A stretch of 64,000 nt of DNA, taken from contig CATQJL010000001.1 in the NCBI GenBank assembly GCA_958299035.1, positions 20,629,433 through 20,693,432 on the forward strand, given 5' to 3'. The notes beneath the pieces are model-generated. The model saw only the letters and a list, made by a program, of their open reading frames with translations. It searched no databases and was not told where the DNA came from. Source of the DNA: Cylicocyclus nassatus. Its lineage: Eukaryota; Nematoda; Chromadorea; Rhabditida; Strongylidae. This document shows, one piece after another, positions 11,766 through 24,272 of this stretch; the first letter of the stretch is position 1; every line of letters begins with the position of its first letter. The position numbers and the translations under genes are program-made.

Positions 11766-13289
11766 CGAGCATAAAGCACAAAGGAAAGAGAATTCTTTTT
11801 ATATAGAGAACTGGTGACGAGAGCGCCAGAGCATTGCAAGAGGATTTTAGAGTGAAAAAAGTACAAAGAGATTAAGAAGATTGACTTCGACGGAAAGAAG
11901 ATAACGAGATAACTGAAGAAAATTGCTGCCTTTTCTTTGCTTGTGTTGCTTTGCAAATTCTGTCGAACCCACGAGGAAAAATCCTAAGGGAATATACTGA
12001 ATAATGAAACTTACATAGTTTTGCAGAGGTAGATTGCCTACGAACTAAGGAAGGTCATTGCAGAATGGAGAGTGAAGGAATTTCTAACAAAGTATATTTG
12101 ATTCAAAAGTAATTTTCAAATATAGTTCGGTACAGGGTGAAAAGTTAAAAAATTGTAATGCATTGAAATCCTTCAGTGATTCACTTGCAGTCTCCCCATA
12201 TATAAGATCCGATTTTTGGAGGGGAAACGATGTCCGCTGATTTCGACCAATATATTGATTGAAAAGTAAATCACAATGTAAAAAGTCGTAGTGTGGCATA
12301 AGATTTCAATGATTAGAAAGTTTGGTTATACGATTTAAAGGCGCTCATTTATCATAATTTTATTTTATCATTCATTCGATTTTATTTATTTATTCAATTC
12401 AAGCGTTTTGCCATCTATGCACATAGCATGTAAATATGGTAAAGCAAAAAAGAAATAATAAAAGATCAAAGTACTGTATAGTTATAGTTTAGTCAACTAA
12501 TCAGCAATTCGATATATCGATTGCTTGAAGCCCCGTTGCATTGAAAGACTTCAACGTTCCTAACTCAAAAACCTTTTTAATGAAAAACAATGTGGGACGG
12601 AAGCGCACTGGTATTTATTTTTTTTATATATAGATGTATTGAAATGTTTTTGCATGACTAATTTTGGTCAACTGCTAACCTTCAGCTTGAGTTTATAGTT
12701 TTTCAACACATCAGGAGCTTCAACACATTGGAGGCTAATCAGCCTTTGATGTGAGAAGTTATGAAAAGAAAACGTATTCGATCCAGTTTAACTATAAGCA
12801 TGAATACTACCACTTTTCTACCACTTCATTGAATGGCATAGAACGACAAAAATGTCGCCTGCAGGAAGTGCAGCTAACGAAAACTTTCCATACTTCATGC
12901 ATGGCTTTAAGGGCTTTTCAAGAGGAATGTTTGAAATAAAAAAAAACAACTTGAGAGTTTTTACCTTCGCGATTCTGACATAAAAACTGTTGCAAAGGGA
13001 GTGAGGATAGTGGTAATTTCTTTTTAAGTGTGTTTTTTCTGTTCAGAAGCGCACTTAGAAGGTGGAAGACACTTTGGAGGGCTAGGAGGGACGGAGGGAG
13101 GAAAGAATTGGTATGTTGTGAATGGGATCAGAAAACTTGTAAAATGGGCAAATAATTAATTATGTCGAGATGAGTAGACAGTGAAAGCGGAAAATCTCAC
13201 AAAATGTTGTTCTGCATCTCCAGACTTACTTTACTCAAATACACTCAACCTAAACCAAAAGACTAACAAGGGAAGTCACATAACTTAGG

Positions 13290-13735
13290 TCGGGCTTTTG
13301 AAATGAGACACATATATTTAGAATCAGCTCGGAACGCTGATTCCAAATATGCTATCCTTAGCTGCGAAGCGTTTCTCTGAAGCGAGTTATGAGCTTTTTT
13401 ATTATGTGTCATTGACATACAACTGAATATGGAAGGAAGGTCTTTAGATGAAAATCTGCCCAAAAAGTGGTGGAAAATCAAAATAACATCAAATTGAGTC
13501 ATTTGGCTTTGATAGGGTATAATATGCATTTGAACCACTACCTAGATGATGATACCGCAGCATGCCTAAGTCGGTCAACACGCAAAATTTGCTCAGGAAA
13601 ACGCTCATAACTCGCTTCAGAGGAATGCTTGGCAGCTAATGAAAGCAGATTTGAAATCAGCGTTTCAAGCTGATTCCAACCATATGTGTCATATTTTAAA
13701 AGCCCGACCTAAGTTAAGTGACTTCCCTTGTAAGA
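13290..13735. repeat. Inverted repeat inside copy B
   Basis: The segment near 13263-13390 (gggaagtcacataacttaggtcg...gcgttt) reappears inverted near 13600-13735 (aaacgctcataactcg...taagttaagtgacttccc). It is absent from copies A and C next to block 2, so it is probably a foldback insertion. Ends were not resolved. Confidence 0.55.
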
Positions 13736-13737
13736 AA

Positions 13738-13874
13738 GCGCAACGACTCAAAAAGGGCAATAAAACACTCCAGCAGAGAAAGAGTATCGTATGTGTCGAG
13801 CTGCTGTGTGTGAACAAAGCGAAACGAAACATCAAAGCAGCTCCGACCGGGGTCAGGTGCCGTTACTGTAATTA
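13738..13874. other. Conserved block 2, copy B
   Basis: Counterpart of 4270-4407. The + frame ends GVRCRYCN-stop, as in A and C. Confidence 0.45.
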
Positions 13875-14607
13875 ACGACACTCCTAGACACAGGTTAACC
13901 TGGGTTATAAAGACATGTGTTCGGTTAGCAGCTGGTAGGCGAGACGATTGACTGGCTTCTTGGAGAAATTTAGAAAGGATGTGTTAGGGAGGAAGGAGAA
14001 TTGCGTAATTTTCCAGGCTGTCAATTAGAGAGTGATTTATGAGACTGCGTGTTGGAATAAAGAGATTCCTTCCGTTTGTGCCTAGACACGGGTTTTTCGA
14101 TCGTGATCCATTTTTGGAAGTGCTCGCCTCTTGTTTTCCACAAATGTTTCAAATTAGGATTTGAGAGTGAATTCGAATTTTTATATCTAGGAATTTAAGT
14201 CTTTTGAATGGTTATGCAACCTCAGAACTACGAAAATTCATACTCAATTGCCACATTTAATTCGAGAATATGCAAAATGTTTTCCTTAAATTATATAAAA
14301 TCTTAGATCAGCCTCAAGAAATTCTTTAGATTGCGTGGCTGAGAAAGGTCTGGAATCACCCAGAAAAGTTACGTTTATTGATTTCCGAAAAGGCACGCAT
14401 AAGTTTCAGCAGACTAGGAAATCTACAGTAACTCTTACTTGCAAGATTATTCAAACCAGTGGAAGCTTGAGGATGTGAAAAATAATTACAGGCGCCGAAT
14501 AGCATCACTGATGTCTGCCCAAACAGCGTGAACAATTCGATAACTTCTTCTGGACTTTGATTTCAAGCAGAAACTGGACAAACCAGCACCTCTGATTCCT
14601 CGCAACT

Positions 14608-14765
14608 TTTTTGTTGACCAGGTTGTCCCATTATTATTCTTTGCTATGGCTAAAGTGTTTAATCCACAGATTGTTAAGCCGATCGGCGGTATGCGGCGTT
14701 TGTGCGCCATAACGTCGTACAAACAGATCAGCATAGGCTGACAGCCTAAGCTCTTGCGTACAGAT
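14608..14765. other. Conserved block 3, copy B
   Basis: Counterpart of 5008-5165, with the - strand frame open across it. Confidence 0.45.
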
Positions 14766-14988
14766 TCTGGCTAATCGTAGCAAGAATCTTTTGCAAAACT
14801 TTTACATAGGGACTTATGGCAAGGTCACGACCGTAGTCAGGATGAGCTAGCAGGTGCTACAAGACCTATGATTAAACACGAGTCGAGTTGCCGGTTTTCC
14901 CCGGGTGAAAGGCGTGAATGGAGCGCGCGAAACCATGCAAATGTGCCCAGTGTACACTAGCATTTGCTAGACCACTGGTGCGCGAAAT

Positions 14989-15105
14989 ATGAAAATAGTA
15001 GAGTACGACATGGATAGCGGGAAATGTGGTTTCACAAACCTTCCAGACTCAGCAGTTTCAAAAATTGCTGTTCGGGAGGGGGCACAAAAAAATTTATCTG
15101 AATAG
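14989..15105 (+). CDS. Conserved small ORF, copy B (38 aa)
   Basis: Same start context (gcgaaatATG) and same length of 39 codons as the copy A frame at 5386-5502. It shares MKIVEYDMDSG and KIAVRE, with several amino-acid changes between. Strand and coding status are uncertain. Confidence 0.25.
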   Translation: MKIVEYDMDSGKCGFTNLPDSAVSKIAVREGAQKNLSE

Positions 15106-16539
15106 AGGTTTATTGAGTTGATCACGCTCTCGCATTCCCTAATGCTAGATAACACAAATAACATGATCATAGTAGAAGTACTATAACATAGTAGCTAAGA
15201 AGTCAGTCAGCTATAGCGATAAGTTACACAGGTGGAGCGCCAAGGAAAACGGCCATTATGGTAATCCTTTCAAAGGAAATCGAACGGCCGCACTTAATAA
15301 CTAATCGTCTAATGACTCTCACTGCATTATGATGTGCTTATAAGCACATCATAATTATGGCCGCCATGGAAAACCAAGTGACGGTTGCATCGGCAACTGA
15401 GGCAATGGATAGAGTTATGAGAGGCGAGAAAAAATGTAACTAGGCGAATCTTACAGAAAGCAAAGACTGATTTCGAAAAGAATTTTTGACTTTATTCAAA
15501 AAGAAGTGATTCCACAGTCTTTTGCCGAATACTAATTTTTCACTACGAAACACTTAGGGTCAAGAAAATGAGAGGTAATTTCAAGATTTCAAGAGCGGGA
15601 ATGTGGAACCTTGGGGAGCTCAGCCGAGGTTCAGTGCCTCTTTACTATCTCAGCAATGGTCACAGTGAACCGGTTAAGGAATTCAAATGCAATGAAATTT
15701 GACCCAATTCCCTCAAAACTCTAAATTTCAAGCAATAATGTTAGCCACAGCTAATCCTTAATTACAGCAGCAGCGACAAGGATCATTCGTTAGGAGTGGT
15801 CAGTTCTCGAACGCATAATTAGGCAGCATTGGCCCCTCAAATTGCCGCCCCTCAGTGAAGGGGGTGAAGCGTAGTGAAATGAAAACTAGTTCACTAACTG
15901 AAAGCACTTTGAATGGACTGCGTTCGTTTTGGGAATAAAGTCAAGATTTCTGAAGAAACTCCTTAAAGAAAAGGAGAAGAATGGTCTTGTCTAAAGCTGT
16001 AGTAGAGACAAAAAATTCTACGGCAGATGCCGTTAGTCTTCAACGGACAACAAGTGGGTACGAAAAAACCCACCAGCCGTCTAATGAAGCCAAGCTGATT
16101 TTCTGCCCACAAAACCACTCCACATGCAATTACCGTTCTGTCAGCTTTAGCCAGCCGATGCAATTTGCTTTGGTGGTCTTAAGGAAGAAACGAGTGTAAA
16201 AACGAGTTCGTTAAAGGCGACAACCATGCTTGTGAAGTGTTCTTTATGTATGGATGGCTTGACAAGATTTGCTTAGACTACACTGTTACAAAACAGGTGG
16301 AGGATTATCTGAGATTTTCCTTTGACCATGGCCGAATCTTTTCGGAAAGGAGCGAAAGGAAAGGAGTTTTCAAGACATAAGGGTCTCGCATTATTTGAAC
16401 CAGAGTTGAAACTGAAGTTTGAGGTTTACATAGAAATGACAAATTAGTCCTCAGAAAATAGGCTGAAAGCAGGTACAACATCACAACTGAGCTTCCTTTC
16501 ATTCGAGTTTGATGATTAGAACTATCCACCCCATTATTT

Positions 16540-16820
16540 CACTTAGCGACAGCCGAACCACTTCCTTCCCCAACCATTTGATCCTCATTATAACCGGGGC
16601 ATCTTTCAATTTCAACGCTTGAATGAAGCGAAATGACCGCGAGCGGGGTGGTCCGCAGCTTCTAATGACCGACACCAGAACTCGATTTGCTAATTGAGGA
16701 AGCTGCGCCACCCACGCAAGCCGAACACGTACATAAGCAGAGCATTGTAAAGAGCGCATGGTTATGAGAATGACTGATGAGAAGCAGATGACGGCTGTCA
16801 AGTAATTGGAAGCTGGTTTG
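16540..16820. other. Conserved block 4, copy B
   Basis: Counterpart of 6857-7140. The - strand is open for about 100 codons here, but the frame is not kept in copy A. Confidence 0.5.
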
Positions 16821-17029
16821 AGTCAAGAGAATTGGAACGGTCCCAGTTTTGTATGGCGCCATTCAGAATGTTGTCCTACACCTATATTACTGAGATTTTC
16901 TATCAAGAAGGATACTCCAGTAAAAAAAGTCGTTTCTAACCATGCAAGTCCTCAGAAGTAGAAGAGGTCTGCGACCAGCATTATTCGTAAGAACAAAGCA
17001 CTAGGATACGAAAAAGAAGTAAGCCGATG

Positions 17030-17238
17030 AGGACAATGATTGGGTGAGGGCCTTATGGGCGCTGAGCAGCGCTAATCCAGAATCGGGCTTAATTAGCGAT
17101 CACACTGGGAGACAACAAGACTTGCAGGAGGATTCTTGTAGAATATGCATGGAGTCATACCCAAAGAGCACTTCAAATGCAGCTTATGAGGCTTTTATGG
17201 ATATAGAGAAATTTGTGGGGTACTGTAGTGCTTTATAG
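17030..17238 (+). other. Conserved block 5, copy B: possible exon
   Basis: Open + frame reading SGLISDHTGRQQ and DSCRICMESYPKST, ending in TAG at 17236-17238. It has a 6-base in-frame deletion relative to A and C. There is no ATG at a convincing position, so if real it is an internal exon. Confidence 0.3.
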
Positions 17239-18060
17239 CCGAACACAAGTACCAGAAGAATGCCTTCAAACACTACGAAGAAGTCATGAGTCTTTGGGCT
17301 AACTCAGGCGGGGTGAGGTAACTAGAACCAAAAATCTGGGAGTTTGCCAGCGGGGTGCAACCTGAGCGACGCATCGGCGAACCCAAACAACAGTGATTGC
17401 TGGAATTATTCACGAAACCTGCGTGTGCAATAGTTTACTCAAAGCTGCTCCAGAAATAGTACACTAAGGCCACCACATTCACTTGCTTGAGATTTAGAGA
17501 TCCAGAGTAAACAAATAGATCTTTCAAACATTACTTCACGACTTCTCAGCAGTTCCATAATTTCATTGAACGGCAAGAAGCTTCCAAAAGGACTGCAAAA
17601 ATAACAAAGTTTAATTCTGATCCTGGTAGATCAGAAACAAACGTAGGAAGACGGTCACATTCGAAATCATCTTATCGTTTTGCTCCTGGTAAGCATCAGC
17701 TTCACAATACGGAATAAGCTTTCTTCGTCCAAAAAGATTCTGAACCGCTTCTGTAACCAAGTTGTTCGACTGATACGTGAGAGGATAATTTACGTGGAGG
17801 ATAATTTAAGACGAAAATTTTATTCAGAAGATAAATTGTCGTCATATATTTTTTCCGCAAGGCTTTTCAGAGCAATTTCTTAGTCTGTGTTTGTTCATAA
17901 ACTATTGTTGTCGCGGCTCGCGATCGACCGCTCCTCACAGCATGTGGCCGGGAGCACCGTGTTGCCGCGCGTCTCGGTCGTGAGCACGGTCGCCGCGCTT
18001 TACGGCGGCTACCTTGTTCGCTCCGAGACCACACCATGTAGGCACGCCCCCAGCCACCGC

Positions 18061-18068
18061 TATAAATA
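18061..18068 (+). promoter_or_regulatory. TATA box of 5' LTR
   Basis: TATAAATA lies in a GC-rich context, followed by GC-rich sequence and a pyrimidine-rich stretch (ctcttctctcgtctt) where initiation is expected. The same box is at 24425-24432 in the 3' LTR. Confidence 0.65.
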
Positions 18069-18494
18069 GCGCGTACGCGCGCCAGTGCGGCTCTTCTCTC
18101 GTCTTACCATCTTACTATTATCGTCGTGCCGCCGTTATTATTGATTGGTTGGGTCTCCACGATATCGCCGTCGTGTCTACGTCCCCGTGCCTCGCGCGAT
18201 TGGATGGATCGTTGATGGATTGTTTGGATGTACGCGCGAGGATAGAATTCCAGGATGATGAACATCACGAAGCGCCTCGGTCGCGCAGGATTTGTTGGGA
18301 GCTTTGTTCGATGCTGTTGGTTAACATCATGGGGTCGGTGTTGCCGTGCCGTAGCTGCTGCCTTGGCGGCGCGCGGCCGGCCTGTGGGTAGCTCCCTTGG
18401 ATTCCGGGAGAGTGTGTGAGTGTGCTAGTGTGTGAGTGTGAGTGAGTTAGAGTCCCCATCGGTAGCCCGGGGTAGAGCTTAACTCTCCCCGTGG

Positions 18495-18579
18495 GTAAGT
18501 ATATTTATATTTGTTTATATCGTATATTTTTGTGTATATTTATTTAGTAAATTTATGTATTTTTTATTGTTTCGTGCAG
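18495..18579 (+). other. Intron-like segment inside 5' LTR (85 bp)
   Basis: A strong donor (gtgg|GTAAGTAT) and an acceptor (tttcgtgCAG|tgtag) bound a strongly AT-rich stretch, while both sides are GC-rich. The same segment is at 24859-24943. Its downstream position in the leader would allow spliced transcripts. Splicing is inferred from sequence only. Confidence 0.55.
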
Positions 18580-18706
18580 TGTAGGCGTAACGCGCCATTG
18601 TGAGCTGGCGCGCACCCGCAGTGGCGGAAGTTTTTCGGGGACAGGAGCTGGACGCATGGCAGTCGAGCACTAGGTGAGGGTGCGCAGAGCCCACCGAGCC
18701 GCAACA

Positions 18707-18724
18707 TGGTGCATCGATGCCGAG
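18707..18724 (+). promoter_or_regulatory. Putative primer-binding site
   Basis: TGGTGCATCGATGCCGAG follows the 5' LTR directly. TGG complements a tRNA CCA end, but I could not name a tRNA, and the GCATCGATGC palindrome makes the match less certain. Confidence 0.45.
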
Positions 18725-19325
18725 CGCATGGTGGATGGCGTCGCCGCCCGCGGATGGGTTAGTCGCGCAAGTTGTAGCAGGTTGTGTGCCATCGGTATGT
18801 TGTGTCGTTGTTGCGTTGTTGAAGGAACGCGCTATCCCATCCATCATGCGTGCGTAACGAGCCCGAAGCTACCACGCTCAGCGCCCCAGTAGGAAGTCCT
18901 GGCAAACAGAGAGGCAGAGCTGAATACCTACGTAGCCAGTAACAAGAGTGCCGGAAGGTAGCCAGGGTGCGAAGCATGACGTGCCAGCGCGGGGGGATAG
19001 TCGGGAAGACTGTGGCAACTTGCCAACTAGAACCCCAATTGGCCAAGCGCCCACGTCATGCGATACCTGGTAAGCCTGTCGCTTGGAAAGTACTGCCCAG
19101 GTGGAGGGCCGGTGTCGTAGTCGGCGGGCTCGATAGGGGGTACCGGAGAGTACCAGCGGCCGCACAAGTCGAGTCTTTGGGATTTGGACGAAGGACTGGG
19201 GGAAGCAGGATAGGAAGAGTTGACAGATGGACGCCTTGATGGAGTACGATCGATGGATGATGGATGCCGACGGAAGGAGGATGAAGATGAGATGGAGGAT
19301 AGGACGATCGCGAGCGCGCCTGAGT

Positions 19326-19812
19326 TGTATCGTTGTACGTGCATTTAGTGTTGTATCGTCGAGCACGCTGCGCGCAGAAGACCAGATCGTGGAGGCGCGA
19401 AGAAGAGTTGTATCGTTGTACGCGCATTTTAGGATTGTATCGGAGTACGCGAGAGAGCTGTACCGGAGTACGCGCCAGGAGAGTTTTGACGTCGGATTGT
19501 TGTTCGAGAGGGAAGATGGCATGGAGATGGACAGTTGGAAGACGGATGGATGGAAGTTAGGGAGCGCGATTTAGAGCTGTATCGTTGCACGCGTATATAG
19601 TATTGTATCGTTGAACACGCTTTAGTATCGTATCGTCGTACGTGTACCAGTGTTGTATCGTCGAACGCGTTTCAGTACTGTATCGTTGTACGCGCTAGTT
19701 CGAAGGCGAAGGACGAGCGATGGACAGGAGGAATGACACGAGAGAGGGGTATGGAGCTGCGTAGAGCCGTATCGGTGGACGCGCGAAGGTGGAGCTGTAT
19801 CGAGACGCGCGA
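19326..19812 (+). repeat. Degenerate array of a tgtatcg(t)tg(t/a)acgcg motif
   Basis: About a dozen variants of TGTATCGTTGTACGCG occur in two clusters (19326-19475 and 19571-19700), with extra copies near 19769 and 19795. Spacing is often 25-30 bases. The motif contains CpG-rich TACGCG or AACGCG cores. It could be a protein-binding array or a relic of a minisatellite. Confidence 0.65.
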
Positions 19813-19900
19813 AGAACCGCAGCTGGGGATCGACAACGTCCTATATTCACATATAGGAGCTTGGACCATAGCCGGGGAGACGGGATTCGGGTTCCTTTAT

Positions 19901-19964
19901 GTAAGCTGGGGTTTTATAGTTAGTATTTTGTGTTCTATGTCTTTTGTATTTTTCTGTTTTCTAG
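19901..19964 (+). other. Possible intron in LTR-element interior (64 bp)
   Basis: Donor ctttat|GTAAGC and acceptor tgttttCTAG bound a T-rich segment in GC-rich surroundings. An open frame from 19733 runs up to the donor, but no protein family is recognised. Confidence 0.35.
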
Positions 19965-20685
19965 GTAGATTTGAGTTTGGGTTGGGTATGGGTTTGGATT
20001 GGTACTAGGGGTTCCTGGATCCGTATCCTGTTAGTTTTTCTTTCACACCACTTCTTTTCTTCGCTCTACTGTAGTTTAGTTTTCCCTACAACCGGTATTA
20101 GTCTTGTCCCCGTAGTCTAACCTCCTGTAGTCCGTAGTTTAGTTTAGTAGTTTAGTCCGTAGTACAAGATTGGCCCAATTGTGACCTGTAGTGACCTATG
20201 TCCCCGGCGTAGTGCTACATGGGGCACCGTAAGGTGAGTCTCGTTGGTGCAGTAAGCGCACTTGGGCCCTCGAGGCCGCGCCCCTTTAGTTCGCCCACCA
20301 CCCCTAGTACAAAGCGGAGAGCAGCCGTGCTAAAAGGATAGGATTGCCGTGCAAGACGCTGGAAGGTACCATCAGCAGGATGACGATGAAAGACGGCAAT
20401 TGGCACGAAGCACGGTTTTTAGCAGGATATGGTCCAAGTGCCCATGGGTCATTATTGATGGCCTCTCCGTTCGCCGACAGGAGCCCTGAGCAGTTTCCAG
20501 ACCGGCCTCCGACAGGATAACCTTTCCCGTACCTTGTTATACGCGCGCCACTTAGTGCCGCGCAGGCTCTTCAGTGACACTCTGTCGTTATTCATGCTCT
20601 GTTTGCCTTACGTCCTTTGGTTACTCCCACGGTTACGTACTACGCTTCTTTTTTTTGTTTTTCCTTCTGCGGTGGAGTAGGTTGG

Positions 20686-20781
20686 GTAAGTTGAAAGGGT
20701 CTAGTAGGGTGATTCGTTGGCATGGGTAGTAGGGAGTGTGTTCTGTGTTTTTCTATTTATAATTATATGTATTTTCTTTAG
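20686..20781 (+). other. Possible intron in LTR-element interior (96 bp)
   Basis: Donor gttgg|GTAAGTTG and acceptor attttctttAG followed by gttacc. Composition shifts to AT-rich toward the acceptor. Confidence 0.35.
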
Positions 20782-22761
20782 GTTACCGATGGGTGTGAGT
20801 GTTGCCCCCTAGCGCGCCGCGCTTCGTTTAGGCATGATCCATCTTCGATGTCGTTGGTCACACGACGGATAGTATGACAGAGAGCCATTGGAAACAGGCA
20901 GAATTCCTTACCGTTTTCCATCCAGGTACCGAGCCTTTGTTTCCCTTTTTCCTTTGTTCTGATTTGTCTGGTGCCAGGCCGTTGTCGAGCTTTACGCTCT
21001 TTTTTTACCATCAGGCCAGATGTTGTGTTTCTGCGGCGGAATGCCTTTCTTCTTGTAATTTTTGTCCTTTATTTCCCCACTTTTTTCCAGTTGGGTCCTG
21101 AAACGATTGTTGTTCAGCGCGCACTTTAGGCGGTGTGTACCCCACCTTCTTGTGCATATTGATCGACCATCAGATCCCTCGCGCTTGTCCCCTTATCTCC
21201 TATGTTTTGTTTGTTGTTGTGCACGCAATAAGCAACCATAGCCCCTTTTTACGTTTGTAAATTTGGTGAACGCGCGACCCAACTGCTCGTTTCGCGCAAA
21301 CTTCGTCTTCTTCGGCCTTAGAGCGTCGGTTAAGCAGTAGATCTGTACTTCTCGCTAAGTAATCTATCCTTGGTGTATAGCGCACTTGTTCCACCTTTAC
21401 AGTTGCTATTGCCTACCGCATTGCAGCCTGTGTCCCCAGCCGAGTCAGTACTTTTGTTTTTCTTGCAACTTCGCGAGCCGTGAGCTTATCACCATCCTTA
21501 TGCTCATTGCAGTAACTTTCTGCACGCACGTTTTCCTTTGTGCCATTCTGTATCCCTGCAGTTGTTCCTGTAAGTGCTCCGCGTAGTTGTAATTTTTTTG
21601 TTTTTGTTTCATTCATGGCTACCTGCAAGACTATCATTTACCCGGCTTTGACTTAAATTCGTTTTTCCTTTACGCGCGTTCAGTACACTGTCCGTGCGCT
21701 AGCACGATTTGCGCATTTTTGAAGATCCCTTGTACTGCGCGTCAATTCCGGTATTTGTCGTGTTACATCCTGTAAGCGCGCCTTGGTGGTATGTCATCCT
21801 CTGTTGGCGCAGTGTAGACTTTTTTCTCATTGCCTATTCCATCTACAGGCTCTTTCTTGCGCGTGAGTACTCTTAGTAGTGTCGCGCCTTTGCTCTTGTT
21901 GTGCGCTCCATCTGCACCTTGTCCTCATGCCAAGTCTACTTGATTACATCTTCGGCAAGTGAAGTACTCCTTTACCACCTATGTTGGCATCGTCGTATTT
22001 TTGAGTTCCATCGTCGTTCGACGAGATATCGCGCTTAGCGCGCCAACCGTGCTTCACAGATACTTTTTGCCCGTAGTAGCTTGGCTCAATCGTTGCGCTT
22101 AGGGCTAGTATTCACAGTTGTTACCATCTTGTTCGTATGTTTAACTTGCCTGGCCAGCTAGTGTAACTGCGACCAACTGTGGTGCGTCGTGAGCATGTTC
22201 CTTGAGTGCATTTTCTTCCTGGATTTAGACTCACCTGACGCGCGATTCGCAGACACGTTCTTACTACCTTGTCTGTAGACGCTTATGTCAGGCACCTGTA
22301 GCCAGTAACACCGGCTGTAGTTACACGCGCGGCTTTCGCCGTTGCTTTGTCGGATTTACTTCTTTTTACCCGGATTGGCCCATACTCGGACTTACTTCTT
22401 GCCTGCATTCTGTTTTGTTGTGTCATTGTTCCATTTCTTATTTGACACTCTCGGTGTGCAGCGCAACCTGAATTTGACGAAGGTTGGAATGGTCCTGCGG
22501 GTAGCACCTACTCCCGCACTCGCTGTAGTGTCTTCCTCAGCAGCTTGGCTCATATTCCAACATTTGAACATGGTTATACTCAGTTTGCGCGTCTATATAC
22601 TTAGCGTAACGCGCTAAGTAGGTGGGTCAAGTACGTAACATCATTTAGTCGTTGCGCTGAGTATTAATCATGCCCATACCGGTGGATTCATCGTCGGAAC
22701 GTCTAGAGGGAAGTCTCACTGCGCAGACGCGCCGTTAATCAGCCTAGGATACCTCGTGACG

Positions 22762-22956
22762 ATGATCTGTTTTGAGAATGATGGCACCAACGGCGAGCTG
22801 GGAATAGGAATTTCGACGTGCGAGTCTGAAGACGACATCTCGCGGGAGTTGATGGAAGTTCGTGGACGAGTACCCATGGCAAATCCACAAGACGCGCAGG
22901 TGGACGCGCAACCGGGTGATACTACGGACTCGAACGGTACTAGTAGGCAACACTAA
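22762..22956 (+). CDS. Short ORF in LTR-element interior (64 aa), unidentified
   Basis: An ATG-started frame encodes an acidic, low-hydrophobicity peptide containing CESEDDISRELMEVRGR and ending TSRQH. A second small frame from 22671 (MPIPVDSSSERLEGS) lies just before it in another register. The composition looks more protein-like than other frames here, and it might be a remnant of a larger protein. No gag zinc knuckle or enzyme motif is visible. Confidence 0.25.
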   Translation: MICFENDGTNGELGIGISTCESEDDISRELMEVRGRVPMANPQDAQVDAQPGDTTDSNGTSRQH

Positions 22957-23099
22957 TTTCGAATTTTGTTTTGAATTTTCCTTTTTTACAGTTTACATTT
23001 CTAAATTTACTAACGTTTTGTATCTGCGCGTCAGTCAATTCCTTTTACACCTTAACATTTTTGCGACTGTCGCGCCTCTAAAATTCATTTTTATACTTT

Positions 23100-23275
23100 G
23101 CCTACTTACCGCGTAACATCTGTCGTGCTAGTTAACCCACTAGCTAACATCATCTGGCGCACTTGTGGAGCGCGTTAACATCTGTCGCGCCATGTAAAGT
23201 CCCGCGTAACATTTTAGTCAATCATCAGCTCCGTAGCCATACTTCCTATTGTAGTAGCGCGTCAACACCAATTAA
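23100..23275 (+). repeat. Repeated gcgtaacatctgtcg-type motifs in LTR-element interior
   Basis: Variants of CGTTAACATCTGTCGCGCC or GCGTAACATCTGTCG recur at about 23111, 23172 and 23211, with related GCGTCAACA near 23258. No function is apparent. Confidence 0.45.
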
Positions 23276-24258
23276 ATTTACCGCTAAATTTTCTAACTTG
23301 TTCATTGTTGCTACTTGGTCGAGCAGCTTAGCGGTATAGTCTACTTTAGGAAGTTGTAGCCGTCCTCGGACGCGCCGTCTCATTGCCTAAGTCCCGACCA
23401 TAGAGCCATTGCGAGCAGTCCACCAGGCTCCTGTAACATCTGCTCTATGGGTTGGGCCGTCTTTCCTTGAACAGACCCACAGTGCTGCACCTCCAGTTCC
23501 TTGAGTTGCGGGGTCGATCCCCTCGTCGAGGCATTTTGTCCTCGGCGGGAGGCTGGACCTTCGTCCAATTCGGTCCGGACGGGTGCTAGACGCACGAAAT
23601 CGGGGATGTTTCTGGAAAGACGTAGTACTTTCTTCATCTGGAAGCCAACACCCTCTCAGTTTATCTCTCCATTTTGTGCCTTTTTATTGTAAATTAAGTT
23701 AAAATTAGGAGAGGGTGGAGGTTTCCCTTTGTTTCAGGGTGTGCGTTCCAGGACGCGCGTCATGTAGGTTTGCAGGACGGTAAGTTTTGTTTCGGGCACT
23801 ACGCTCCCTCGATGTTGAACGTATGAGTGCATTTAGAGTGGTTAGATGTTGGTGATGCGAGGGGCGTAGTGCGAGTTGGATGCGCGGTAAGATCAGCGCT
23901 GGTCGAGATGGATGGCGAGGTGGAACGATGGTGATGCTATGGGCTGAAACGTCTATCCTGAAACGATGTACATAGTTCAGTAGCTATAGAAGTATTTTTA
24001 ACTATTGTTCATATTTATTTGGTAAGCGCTTTAAGCGCCTCGGTTTATTCTAGTAGGCACCTGCGCGTCAAAGCGCCTGTAGTCTTGTGTTTATTTTTGT
24101 GTTTTACCACGGGGCGGGTTATTGCTTGTTCCCTCGCTACCGATGTCGCATGTTTCTTTTTTTCTATCAACGCCCAAATTTTTAGGTTAAGGCAGTTGCC
24201 CCAGGTCACGGTGCTATCACGTAACCACCTATTCGCAACGCCCAATGCCTTTCGTTGT

Positions 24259-24272
24259 GGGGGGGGGGGGAG
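24259..24272 (+). promoter_or_regulatory. Polypurine tract
   Basis: Twelve G followed by AG directly precede the 3' LTR, as expected for the plus-strand primer of an LTR element. Confidence 0.75.

Larger units (their letters stand above)
17909..18706 (+). repeat. 5' LTR (798 bp)
   Basis: Contains a TATA box at 18061-18068 and an intron-like segment at 18495-18579. U3 would be about 180 bp if transcription starts some 25-35 bases after the TATA box. No AATAAA was seen in the repeat. ORFs of up to 125 codons inside it are by-products of high GC content. Confidence 0.9.

Noticed and set aside
18878..19522. 214-codon open frame on the - strand in the LTR element
   Set aside because: GC-rich sequence has few stops; the translation is Arg/Ser/Leu-rich with no domain, and several overlapping frames are equally open.
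20370..20395. Reverse transcriptase YxDD motif
   Set aside because: The DDD-encoding stretch lacks the preceding Tyr-x and any flanking RT context.
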